From positions 1 through 64,000 of the forward strand of contig NZ_VIUE01000013.1 of the NCBI RefSeq assembly GCF_007828215.1: a stretch of 64,000 nucleotides of DNA, written 5' to 3'. Of the stretch, positions 1 through 8,900 are shown in pieces; positions within the stretch are counted from its first letter, which is position 1; every line of letters begins with the position of its first letter. The DNA comes from Pseudomonas sp. SJZ074. Lineage in GTDB: Bacteria > Pseudomonadota > Gammaproteobacteria > Pseudomonadales > Pseudomonadaceae. The notes under the pieces are model-generated. The model had not been told where the DNA came from, searched no databases, and saw only the letters and a list, made by a program, of their open reading frames with translations. Both the position numbers and the translations under genes were made by a program.

Positions 1-147
1 TCTACCGTAGCGCTGGCTTGCATCTATCGTCGGTCTTGCCGATGAATTCCTTATTGGCGCTTTAGGTAGAAGGGGCGGGACGAGAAGTCTCCCACGGTCC
101 GTACTGGCTAGAGTCGGAATCGAGCTTTTAGTCCCGCCCACCCCTTC
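1..147. repeat. two adjacent long imperfect inverted repeats, non-coding
   Basis: No gene is visible here. Bases 1-6 (TCTACC) pair with 65-70 (GGTAGA), and the pairing continues inward through GCGC at 10-13 and 57-60. A second stem follows at once: 69-81 pairs with 131-147 (GAAGGGG with CCCCTTC, CGGGAC with GTCCCG, leaving a CCCA bulge), and weaker pairing continues inward. The element may start before the window. It could be a structured RNA, a small non-autonomous mobile element or a recombination site; no family is recognised. Confidence 0.45.
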
Positions 148-163
148 AAGTCTAAACATACAA

Positions 164-408
164 GCGAGCCTGCTCGCGATAGCGGTGTGTCAAGCTTGCC
201 GGGATGTTGAATGTGCTGATGTCATCGCGAGCAGGGCTCGCTCCCACAGGGGATCTGTGTCAGACACAAAGCCAGCAGACACCTGGAACCACTGTGGGAG
301 CGGGCTTGCTCGCGATAGCGGTGTGTCAAGCTTGCCGGGATGTTGAATGTGCTGACGTCATCGCGAGCAGGGGATCTGCGTCAGACACACTGCCTGCAAG
401 CACCAGGT
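164..408. repeat. tandem duplication of a Pseudomonas REP-like unit
   Basis: A unit beginning TGCTCGCGATAGCGG is present at 171 and again at 308, about 137 bp apart. The two copies are almost identical across a core of about 60 bases and stay similar into the flanking segment (GGGATCTGTGTCAGACACA at 250 against GGGATCTGCGTCAGACACA at 371). The second copy lacks about 12 bases of the GCTCGCTCCCACA arm. The region lies beyond the 3' end of narL and is non-coding. Confidence 0.7.
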
Positions 409-418
409 GGGCGCTGAT

Positions 419-1066
419 TCAGCCGGCTCCGCGCAAATGCTCCATCGCCCAGACCGCCGCCTCGACCCGCGAGCGCAAGCCGAGCTTGTGCAGCAGGTTC
501 TTCACATGCACCTTGACCGTGCCTTCGGTGATGCCCAGCTTGTGCCCGATGACCTTGTTGCTGTGGCCGCTGGCGATGGTCTTGAGTACCTGGCGCTCGC
601 GTTCGGTCAGTTCCACTTCGGGCTGGCGCGGTGGCGAGCGCAGGGCCTGGGCCATGACGCGGGTCAGGCCGGGACTGATCACCAAGGCCCCGCCGAGGGC
701 GTCGCGGATGTATTGGATCAGCAGTTCGGGCTCCATGTCCTTGAGCAGGTAGCCGTTGGCGTCCAGGCGCAGGGCATCGCGGATGTCGTCCTCGGCGTCG
801 GATACGGTGAACAGCAGTACCTTGCCGCTGTAGTGCATGGCCCGCAGCCGACGCAGGGTCTCGATGCCGTTCAGATGCGGCATGTTGTTGTCCAGCAGCA
901 CCAGGTCGGGCTTGAGCGGCTCGATCAGCGCCAGGGCTTCTTCGCCATGGCTGGCTTCGCCGACGATCTGCAGATCGTCTTCGAGTTCGAGCATCTGGCG
1001 AATCCCGCGACGCATCATCGGATGGTCGTCGACCAGGAGCAGGGAGTGGCGCAGGGGGACGTTCAT
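419..1066 (-). CDS. narL: NarL nitrate/nitrite response regulator
   Basis: A 215-residue two-component response regulator of the NarL/FixJ class. It has an N-terminal receiver domain (residues 5-125, phospho-acceptor Asp59 in VLLDNNMP) and a C-terminal LuxR-type helix-turn-helix (about 150-210, with LTERERQVL and ITEGTVKVHVKN). Its ATG overlaps the stop of the upstream kinase gene by 4 bp, so the pair is translationally coupled. By homology it is phosphorylated by NarX in response to nitrate and activates the nar respiratory operon. A matching NarL 7-2-7 site is found at 3041-3056 in the divergent promoter region. Length and motifs are normal for the family. Confidence 0.95.
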   Translation of the reverse strand: MNVPLRHSLLLVDDHPMMRRGIRQMLELEDDLQIVGEASHGEEALALIEPLKPDLVLLDNNMPHLNGIETLRRLRAMHYSGKVLLFTVSDAEDDIRDALRLDANGYLLKDMEPELLIQYIRDALGGALVISPGLTRVMAQALRSPPRQPEVELTERERQVLKTIASGHSNKVIGHKLGITEGTVKVHVKNLLHKLGLRSRVEAAVWAMEHLRGAG

Positions 1067-2862
1067 GTGGCAAGGCCTTCGGTGTGTTGACCCAGGAATT
1101 CCGGTTGGAAGCGCACCTGGATGCGGGTGCCCTGGGGCGTTCGGGAGAGAATCTGCAATTGGCCACGCAGGCTGCGGGCCCGTTCATTCATGATGTTCAG
1201 GCCATGGTGCTCACGCTGGTCCACCTCACCGCTGAACCCACGGCCGTCGTCTTCGATCGACAACTGCACTGTCTCGCCTTCCTGGCGCAGCTGCAGCCAG
1301 GCGTTCTCGGCATGGGCGTGGCGCAGGCAGTTGGACAAGGCTTCGCGGGTGATCTGCAGGATGTGGATCTGCTCGCTGGCCGACAGCTCGAAGGCCAGGG
1401 TGTCGATGAACAGATGCACCTGGAAATCCCCGCGGGCGGAGAACTCCTCGGCCGTATCCTTGAGTTCCTCCACCAGGCCATCGTCGTGGATCTGCAAGCG
1501 GAAGGTGGTCAGCAATTCGCGCAGCTGGCGATAGGCATTGTTGAGTCCTTCGCGCAGCTCGCCCGTGACGGTTTCCAGGGTCTGCACCGGTTCGCCGCGA
1601 CGCATCAGGGTTTGCATGCGGCTGACTTGCAACTTCATGTAGGACAAGGCCTGGGCCAGGGAGTCATGCAGCTCCCTGGCAATGATCGTGCGTTCGTCGA
1701 GCAGCAGCAGGCGATGGTCCTGTTCGCGCTGGCGCTTGAGGGACAGCGAGGTGCCGATCAGGTTGGCCAGGGCCTGGATCAGTGCGGTCTCCCAGGGTTG
1801 TGCCGCGTGGCCGTCGACAAAGTGCGCCTTGAGTTCGCCCAGTTCATTGCCCTGGTTGCTGATGCTGAACGTCAGTGGCTGCGCCGCACCGTGTTTCTGG
1901 CAGGTAGCGCAATCGCTGCTGGCGCAGATCTCGCGGTTGTTGGCGCCATGAATGGCCAACAGGTGCCGTGCGGGTGCCTGTAATTGTCCCTGCAGGCACA
2001 GTGACAGGCGCAGGCCCGGCAGCCGTTGCTGGAAGCGCTGGATCAATTCATCCAGGCCCTTGGCATTGGCCTGTCGCGTCGCCAGGCTGCGGCTGCTCTG
2101 GTACAGCAGCTCCAGGGCGGCATTGGCCTGTTGCAGGTTCAAGGTCTTTTGCCGGACCTGGTTTTCCAGGGTGCGGTGGGACTCCTCGATGGTCTCGGCC
2201 ATGGTGTTGAAGCTCGTCGCCAACTGGCCCAATTCATCCTCGGACTGATGATTGACCCGCACCTGGAATTCGCCACGGCGAAAGCGCTGGGTCGCGACCA
2301 CCAGCTCCTGCAAGGGGCTGACCACGCTGTACTGCAATTCGTACAGGCCGATCAGCAGGATGATCATGGTGCTGAACAACGCCATGCCCTGGATCGTCTG
2401 CTGCCAGCCCTGTTTGTGCTCGCTCTGGCGTTGCAGCAAGGTGACGAACTGGTCCAGTTGCTCGACGAACGAACTGGCACTGTCCTGGAAGAACACCGAG
2501 TCGCCGCGCTCGACCGCAGGGCGCAGGGTCTGGTTCCAGCGTTGCAGGAGATCGCGATAACTCTGGTGCAGGGCGGTGCTCGGACCGTCCTCCAGCACGG
2601 CGCGAAGGGCAGGGCTATTGAGGCGTTGCTGCAGGCTGTCGATGATCGGGGCGATGTCTGCGGTGGCACCGGCCGCCAGTTTCCAACTGAGGTGGTAGGT
2701 TTCCATGCGCACCGAACCTGCGGTGTTGATCGCCGCTGCGTCGCCCTGGCTGAACCAGGCGATCAACCCGGCGCTCAGGGAACTGGCCAGGGCGAGGATG
2801 GCGATGAGAATCACCGCGACCCCGGCACGGGCGGGCAGGGAACTGCGCAGCCAGCCCATCAT
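1063..2862 (-). CDS. narX: NarX nitrate-sensing histidine kinase
   Basis: A 599-residue inner-membrane sensor kinase. It has TM1 at about 14-37, then the periplasmic nitrate P-box (NTAGSVRMETYHLSWKLA, about 46-63), TM2 at about 160-180, and a HAMP segment. A cytoplasmic Cys cluster (C-x4-C-x2-C at 313-321) resembles that of E. coli NarX. The HisKA_3 phospho-acceptor His is near 399 (RELHDSLAQ), followed by an HATPase domain with DDGRGF. The first ATG of a doublet at 2862 is chosen because it gives the usual short cytoplasmic N-terminus; a GTG at 2943 would add 27 atypical residues. The gene is co-transcribed with narL and divergent from narK1. Confidence 0.93.
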   Translation of the reverse strand: MMGWLRSSLPARAGVAVILIAILALASSLSAGLIAWFSQGDAAAINTAGSVRMETYHLSWKLAAGATADIAPIIDSLQQRLNSPALRAVLEDGPSTALHQSYRDLLQRWNQTLRPAVERGDSVFFQDSASSFVEQLDQFVTLLQRQSEHKQGWQQTIQGMALFSTMIILLIGLYELQYSVVSPLQELVVATQRFRRGEFQVRVNHQSEDELGQLATSFNTMAETIEESHRTLENQVRQKTLNLQQANAALELLYQSSRSLATRQANAKGLDELIQRFQQRLPGLRLSLCLQGQLQAPARHLLAIHGANNREICASSDCATCQKHGAAQPLTFSISNQGNELGELKAHFVDGHAAQPWETALIQALANLIGTSLSLKRQREQDHRLLLLDERTIIARELHDSLAQALSYMKLQVSRMQTLMRRGEPVQTLETVTGELREGLNNAYRQLRELLTTFRLQIHDDGLVEELKDTAEEFSARGDFQVHLFIDTLAFELSASEQIHILQITREALSNCLRHAHAENAWLQLRQEGETVQLSIEDDGRGFSGEVDQREHHGLNIMNERARSLRGQLQILSRTPQGTRIQVRFQPEFLGQHTEGLAT

Positions 2863-3040
2863 CGTGGCTGGCTCTGGAAAAATAGGTTCAAGCCTGACAT
2901 GGGGCGTCCTGGACCATGGGTGTTGCAGCCGTCCCGGGCGCACTACCTCTAAAGAGTTGTTGGCCGTTCCGTTTCGATAAAAGCTTCGGCCAACTCAGTC
3001 AAGAGATTGATAAACAAAGGGTTTTATCAATTTCAAGGTC

Positions 3041-3056
3041 TACCCCTTTGGAGGTA
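3041..3056 (+). promoter_or_regulatory. NarL 7-2-7 binding site
   Basis: TACCCCT-TT-GGAGGTA is an inverted pair of heptamers with 2-bp spacing. The left heptamer fits the NarL consensus TACYYMT fully; the right arm differs only at the last position. It lies about 50 bp upstream of the ANR box and 110 bp upstream of narK1. This suits a nitrate-dependent activator acting together with ANR. Confidence 0.75.
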
Positions 3057-3094
3057 GACGGGCCCAGCATAGGCCAGGATGGCTCCAGGGCTCG

Positions 3095-3108
3095 TTGACC
3101 CAGGTCAA
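3095..3108 (+). promoter_or_regulatory. ANR/FNR box of the nar operon
   Basis: TTGAC-CCAG-GTCAA is a perfect dyad of the ANR/FNR type. Its centre at 3101.5 would place a class-II start site near 3143, about 25 bp before narK1; a poor -10 (TAGGCT) begins at 3131. Oxygen-limitation control of narK1K2GHJI by ANR is established in Pseudomonas. Confidence 0.85.
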
Positions 3109-3164
3109 GTTTTCAACGGGTTCGCATCACTAGGCTGCGCTCATCGAATCGAGGGGAGTGCAGC

Positions 3165-4469
3165 GTGATGCGAGCGCAAGTGCAACAAGGGCTGGTACTG
3201 GGGATGAGTACCCTGGCCTTCACCGTGTGCTTCATGGTCTGGATGATGTTTGCCGTCCTGGGCGTTCCGATCAAGGAAATGCTCGCGCTTAACGAAACCC
3301 AATTCGGCCTGCTGGCCGCCACCCCGGTACTGACCGGTTCGCTGGTGCGCCTGCCCCTGGGGATCCTGACCGATCGCTTTGGCGGGCGGATCGTGTTCTT
3401 CCTGTTGATGCTGTCCTGCGTGTTGCCGCTGTACCTGATCACCCTGGCGACCGCGTTCTGGCAATTCCTGGTGCTGGGCCTGTTCGTCGGCCTGGCCGGC
3501 GGTTCGTTTTCGGTCGGCGTCGCCTACGTCGCCAGGTGGTTCGACAAACAGAACCAGGGCTTCGCCATGGGTGTGTTCGGCGCCGGCAACGCCGGTTCCG
3601 CGCTCACCAAGTTCCTCGCCCCGGGCCTGATCGCCCTGGGCACCTGGCACCTGGTGCCGAAGGTGTTCAGCGCCATCCTGTTCATCACCGCGCTGTTGTT
3701 CTGGTTCCTCACCGCCGAGAAGAAAGAGCACCGCAGCGTTGGTGGCGCGAGCCTGCGCGAACAACTCAAGGCGTTGAAAGAACCGGCGGTGTGGCGCTAC
3801 TGCCAGTACTACTCGATCGTGTTCGGTGGCTATGTCGCCCTGGCCCTGTGGATGACCAAGTACTACGTGCAGGAATACGGTTTCAGCCTGCAAAGCGCCG
3901 CGCTGCTGGCCGCCTGCTTTTCCCTGCCCGGCGGCGTGCTGCGGGCCGTCGGTGGCTGGATGTCGGATCGCTGGGGCGCCCAGAGCGTGACCTGGTGGGT
4001 GCTGTGGATCAGCTGGATCTGCCTGTTCCTGCTGTCCTACCCCCAGACCCAGCTGCAAGTGCACACCGTCAATGGCATCGTCGATTTCCACATCGGCCTC
4101 AACGCCACGCTGTTCACCGTGCTGCTGTTCGTGATGGGCATTGCTTTCGCGTTCGGCAAGGCCTCGGTCTTCAAGTACATCGCCAACGACTACCCCGGAA
4201 ACATGGGCGCGGTGTCCGGCATCGTCGGTCTGGCCGGCGGCCTGGGCGGCTTCGTGCTGCCGATCCTGTTCGGTGCCCTGGTGGACCTCACCGGCGTGCG
4301 CTCGTCCTGCTTCATGTTGCTGTACGGCGTGGTCTGGGTCTCCCTGATCTGGATGTACCTCAGCGAAATCCGCAAGCGCCCGCTGCTGGGCAAGCAACCA
4401 CTTGCCAGCCAACCCCCGTTTTCCAGCATTGCCCAAGGAGAAGAACATGTCCGTTCTGCAAACGCCTGA
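3165..4469 (+). CDS. narK1: NarK1-type nitrate/nitrite transporter (MFS)
   Basis: A 434-residue 12-TM major facilitator protein of the nitrate/nitrite porter family. It carries the family's Gly/Asn-rich signature (GVFGAGNAGSALTKF, about residues 130-144) and a second Gly-rich loop (GLAGGLGGFVLPILFG, about 355-370). It starts at GTG 3165 or at the next codon ATG 3168, behind a purine-rich GAGGGGAG. It is the first gene of the nar operon and overlaps narK2 by 23 bp. In P. aeruginosa the NarK1/NarK2 pair splits nitrate import and nitrate/nitrite exchange; which does which here is inferred from position and length. Confidence 0.9.
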   Translation: MMRAQVQQGLVLGMSTLAFTVCFMVWMMFAVLGVPIKEMLALNETQFGLLAATPVLTGSLVRLPLGILTDRFGGRIVFFLLMLSCVLPLYLITLATAFWQFLVLGLFVGLAGGSFSVGVAYVARWFDKQNQGFAMGVFGAGNAGSALTKFLAPGLIALGTWHLVPKVFSAILFITALLFWFLTAEKKEHRSVGGASLREQLKALKEPAVWRYCQYYSIVFGGYVALALWMTKYYVQEYGFSLQSAALLAACFSLPGGVLRAVGGWMSDRWGAQSVTWWVLWISWICLFLLSYPQTQLQVHTVNGIVDFHIGLNATLFTVLLFVMGIAFAFGKASVFKYIANDYPGNMGAVSGIVGLAGGLGGFVLPILFGALVDLTGVRSSCFMLLYGVVWVSLIWMYLSEIRKRPLLGKQPLASQPPFSSIAQGEEHVRSANA

Positions 4470-5844
4470 CAAAGGCCCGGTCATTCATGACTGGCGCCCG
4501 GAAGACCCGGCCTTCTGGGGCCGCAGTGGCAAACAGACTGCGCGTCGCAACCTGTGGATCTCGATCCCGGCGCTGCTGCTGGCCTTCGCGGTGTGGATGG
4601 TCTGGAGCACGGTGATCGTGCGCCTGAATGCCATCGGTTTCAGCTTCAGCACCGACCAGTTGTTCTGGCTGGCGGCACTGCCGGGGCTGTCCGGCGCAAC
4701 CTTGCGCATCTTCTATTCATTCATGGTGCCGATTTTCGGCGGACGCCGCTGGACCGCCCTGAGCACCGCGTCGCTGCTGATACCTGCGCTGTGGATGGGC
4801 TTCGCCGTGCAGAGTCCGGCCACGCCCTACAGCGTGTTCGTGCTGATCGCGCTGCTCTGCGGCTTTGGCGGCGGCAATTTCGCTTCGAGCATGTCCAACA
4901 TCAGCTTCTTCTATCCCAAGTCCCAGCAGGGCACCGCCCTGGGCCTGAACGCCGGCCTGGGCAACCTGGGCGTGTCGGTGATGCAGTTCAGCGTGCCGCT
5001 GGTGATTTCCTTCGGGGTGTTCGGCTTCATGGGCGGTCAACCGCAGGTACTGGCCGACGGCAGCTCGTTGTGGTTGCAGAACGCCGGGTTCATCTGGGTG
5101 CCGTTCATCCTCGCCGTCACCTTGATTGCCTGGTTCGGCATGAACGACCTGTCCAGTGCCCGTGCTTCGTTCAGCGAACAGGCGATGATTTTCAAGCGCA
5201 AGCACAACTGGCTGATGTGCTGGCTGTACCTGGCCACGTTCGGCTCGTTCATCGGGTTCTCCGCCGCGTTCCCATTGCTGATCAAGACCTCGTTCCCGGA
5301 CGTCATCGCCCTCAAGTTCGCTTTCCTCGGCCCTCTGGTGGGTGCCCTGGTACGGCCATTGGGTGGCTGGCTGGCGGACAAGCTCGGTGGCGCGAAAGTC
5401 ACCCTGTGGAACTTCGTGCTGATGATCGCGATGGTGTTCGGCGTCATGCACTTCCTGCCGCAAGGCGGTCAGGGCGGCAGCTTCTACGGCTTCCTGGGCA
5501 TGTTCATGCTGCTGTTCATCACCACCGGCGTGGGCAACGGTTCGACCTTCCGCATGATCCCGGTGATCTTCCGCACCCTTCACGAAAAAGCCGCCCTGGG
5601 CAAAAAGCCCGAGCTGCGTGAGCAAGCGCTCAAGAACGCTGGCAAGGAATCGGCTGCGGTGCTGGGTTTCAGCTCGGCCATGGGGGCGTTCGGCGCGTTC
5701 TTCATTCCCAAATCCTTCGGCACTTCGATGGCCCTGACCGGCGGCCCGGAGATGGCCTTCTACATGTTCGTCGGCTTCTACCTGAGCTGCATCGTGGTGA
5801 CCTGGTGGTGGTACGCGCGCAAGGGTGCCGCGACCCCTTGCTGA
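4447..5844 (+). CDS. narK2: NarK2-type nitrate/nitrite antiporter (MFS)
   Basis: A 465-residue MFS nitrate/nitrite porter, about 12 TM segments after a hydrophilic N-terminus of about 40 residues. Family signature loops are GLNAGLGNLGVSVMQF and a late SSAMGAFGAFFIPKSFG. The ATG at 4447 sits behind AAGGAGAAG inside the 3' end of narK1, which indicates coupled translation. It is somewhat longer than the upstream paralogue, as for P. aeruginosa NarK2. Its expected role is supplying nitrate to the cytoplasm-facing NarG and removing nitrite. Confidence 0.92.
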   Translation: MSVLQTPDKGPVIHDWRPEDPAFWGRSGKQTARRNLWISIPALLLAFAVWMVWSTVIVRLNAIGFSFSTDQLFWLAALPGLSGATLRIFYSFMVPIFGGRRWTALSTASLLIPALWMGFAVQSPATPYSVFVLIALLCGFGGGNFASSMSNISFFYPKSQQGTALGLNAGLGNLGVSVMQFSVPLVISFGVFGFMGGQPQVLADGSSLWLQNAGFIWVPFILAVTLIAWFGMNDLSSARASFSEQAMIFKRKHNWLMCWLYLATFGSFIGFSAAFPLLIKTSFPDVIALKFAFLGPLVGALVRPLGGWLADKLGGAKVTLWNFVLMIAMVFGVMHFLPQGGQGGSFYGFLGMFMLLFITTGVGNGSTFRMIPVIFRTLHEKAALGKKPELREQALKNAGKESAAVLGFSSAMGAFGAFFIPKSFGTSMALTGGPEMAFYMFVGFYLSCIVVTWWWYARKGAATPC

Positions 5845-5910
5845 TTCGAAATTACCTGTTGCGTGGGCGGGGCGAAGACCCCGCGGAGCAAGCCTGAGAG
5901 GAAAGACACT

Positions 5911-8900
5911 GTGAGTCATTTACTGGATCAACTGCGGTTCTTCAACCGCAAACAAGGCGAGTTTTCCGAGGGGCATGGCGAGACCCGCAAGGAGTCCCGG
6001 GACTGGGAGAACGTCTATCGTTCCCGCTGGCAGTACGACAAGATCGTGCGCTCCACCCATGGGGTGAACTGTACCGGTTCGTGCTCGTGGAAAATCTACG
6101 TCAAGAACGGCCTGATCACCTGGGAAACCCAGCAGACCGACTACCCGCGTACCCGCAACGACCTGCCCAACCACGAGCCACGCGGCTGCCCTCGCGGCGC
6201 CAGCTACAGCTGGTACATCTACAGCGCCAACCGGCTCAAGTACCCGAAGGTGCGCCAGCCATTGCTCAAGCTGTGGCGTGAAGCCCGGCAGACCCTGCCG
6301 CCGGTGGAGGCCTGGGCCAGCATTGTCGAGAACAAGGCCAAGGCCGACTCGTACAAGAGCAAGCGCGGCATGGGCGGCTTCATCCGTTCCAACTGGGAAG
6401 AAGTCAACGAGATCATTGCCGCCGCCAACGTTTATACCGTCAAGCGACACGGCCCTGATCGGGTGGTGGGCTTCTCGCCGATTCCCGCCATGTCGATGGT
6501 CAGCTACGCCGCCGGCGCTCGCTACCTGTCGCTGATCGGTGGCGTGTGCCTGAGCTTCTACGACTGGTACTGCGACTTGCCGCCAGCCTCGCCAATGGTC
6601 TGGGGCGAGCAGACCGACGTGCCGGAATCGGCCGACTGGTACAACTCCAACTACATCATCGCCTGGGGCTCCAACGTCCCGCAGACCCGTACCCCCGACG
6701 CGCACTTCTTTACCGAGGTGCGCTACAAGGGCACCAAGACCGTGGCAATCACCCCGGACTATTCGGAAGTCGCCAAGCTCACCGACCTGTGGCTCAACCC
6801 CAAGCAGGGCACCGACGCGGCACTGGCCCAGGCCTTCAACCATGTGATCTTCAAGGAATTTCACCTGGACAAGCCCAGCGCCTATTTCACCGACTATGCC
6901 AAGCGCTACACCGACCTGCCGGTGCTGGTGATGCTCAAACCGATGCTTGGCACGGCGCCGGGCGCGGGTTACCAGCCGGACCGCTTCCTGCGGGCCAGCG
7001 ACCTCACCGCTAACCTCGGTCAGGACAACAACCCCGAGTGGAAAACCATCGCCCTCGATGCGACCGGCGAATTGGTCTCGCCCCAGGGCTCCATCGGTTA
7101 TCGCTGGGGTGAGAAGGGCAAGTGGAACATTCTGCCTCGCGAAGGCGGCGAGGGGCGTGAGATCGACCTCAAGCTGAGCCTGATCGGCGGCGACGTGGCC
7201 GAAGTGGCCTTTCCGTACTTCGCCGGCAAAACCCAGGAACACTTCCAGCACGTGGCCGGTGACGCGGTGCAGTTCCGCCGGGTGCCGGTGCACAGCGTGG
7301 TGCTGGCCGACGGCAGCGTGGCGAAAGTCGCCACCGTGTTCGACCTGTCGGCGGCCAACCTGGCCATCGACCGTGGCCTGGGTGGAGCCAACGTCGCCAA
7401 GGATTACGACGACGCCTCGGTGCCCGGCACACCGGCCTGGCAGGAGCAGATCACCGGCGTCAGCCGCGAGAAGGCGATCCAGATCGCCCGTGAATTCGCC
7501 GACAACGCCGACAAGACCCGTGGCCGCTCGATGATCATCGTCGGCGCGGCGATGAACCACTGGTACCACATGGACATGAACTACCGCGGGCTGATCAACA
7601 TGCTCATGCTCTGCGGTTGCATCGGCCAGACCGGCGGTGGCTGGGCCCATTACGTCGGCCAGGAAAAACTCCGCCCGCAGTGCGGCTGGCTGCCCCTGGC
7701 CTTCGGCCTGGACTGGAACCGTCCTGCGCGGCAGATGAACGGCACCAGTTTCTTCTACGGCCACAGCTCCCAATGGCGCCACGAGAAGATGAGCATGCAC
7801 GACGTGCTCTCGCCCCTGGCGGACAAGTCGCAGTTCCCCGAGCACGCCCTGGACTACAACATCCGCGCCGAACGTGCCGGCTGGTTGCCCAGCGCGCCGC
7901 AGCTCAACACCAACCCGCTGCACATCTGTCGCGATGCCGCTGCCGCGGGCATGGAACCCAAGGACTACGTGGTCAAGTCCTGGCAGGACGGGTCGCTGCG
8001 CTTTGCCTGTGAACAGCCCGACAATCCGGTGAACTTCCCGCGCAATATGTTCATCTGGCGCTCCAACTTGTTGGGTTCTTCGGGCAAGGGCCACGAGTAC
8101 ATGCTCAAGTACCTGCTCGGCACCAGGAACGGTGTGATGAACGAAGACATCGGCCAGGTCGGTGACTGCAAGCCGACCGAGGCCGAATGGGTCGACGAGG
8201 GCGCCATCGGCAAACTCGACCTGGTGACCACCCTGGACTTCCGCATGTCTTCGACCTGCGTGTACTCCGACATCGTCTTGCCGACCGCCACCTGGTACGA
8301 AAAAGACGACATGAACACCTCGGACATGCACCCGTTCATCCATCCGTTGTCGGCGGCCATCGACCCGGCCTGGGAGTCGCGTTCGGACTGGGAAATCTAC
8401 AAGGGCATCGCCAAGGCGTTCTCGGCCATGGCGGTCGGACACCTGGGTGTCGAGAAGGACCTGGTCACCGTACCGTTGATGCACGACAGCGTCGGCGAGC
8501 TGGCCCAGCCGTTTGGCGGCACTGACTGGAAAACCGCCGGCGAGGCGCCGCAGCCGGGCAAGAACGCACCGAACCTGCAAGTGGTGGAGCGCGACTACCC
8601 GAACATCTACAAGCAGTTCACCTCCCTGGGGCCGTTGCTGGAAAAACTCGGCAACGGCGGCAAGGGCATCAACTGGAACACCGAGGCCGAAGTGAAATTC
8701 CTCGGCGAGCTGAACCACCACGAAGTGGATGCGGGCATCAGCCAGGGCCGGCCAAAAATCGACAGCGCCATCGACGCCGCCGAAGTGATCCTGTCCCTGG
8801 CCCCGGAAACCAACGGCCACGTAGCGGTCAAGGCCTGGGCGGCGCTGTCGGAGTTCACCGGCATCGACCACAGCCACCTGGCCGTCTCCAAGGAACACGA

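Larger units (their letters stand above)
2863..3164. promoter_or_regulatory. narX/narK1 divergent regulatory region
   Basis: About 300 bp between the divergent narXL and narK1K2GHJI units. It holds a NarL site, an ANR box (both listed separately) and an inverted repeat with 8-bp arms, TTGATAAA at 3007-3014 and TTTATCAA at 3023-3030. That repeat could be a further degenerate ANR/DNR-type site or an architectural element. No coding sequence is supported. Confidence 0.7.

Noticed and set aside
1..408. CRISPR array or integron attC site
   Set aside because: Only two repeat units with no regular spacers, no cas genes, and no attC consensus core sites.
204..752. Plus-strand open frame across the repeats into narL
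   Set aside because: It runs over repeat DNA and the complement of narL and has no recognisable domain.
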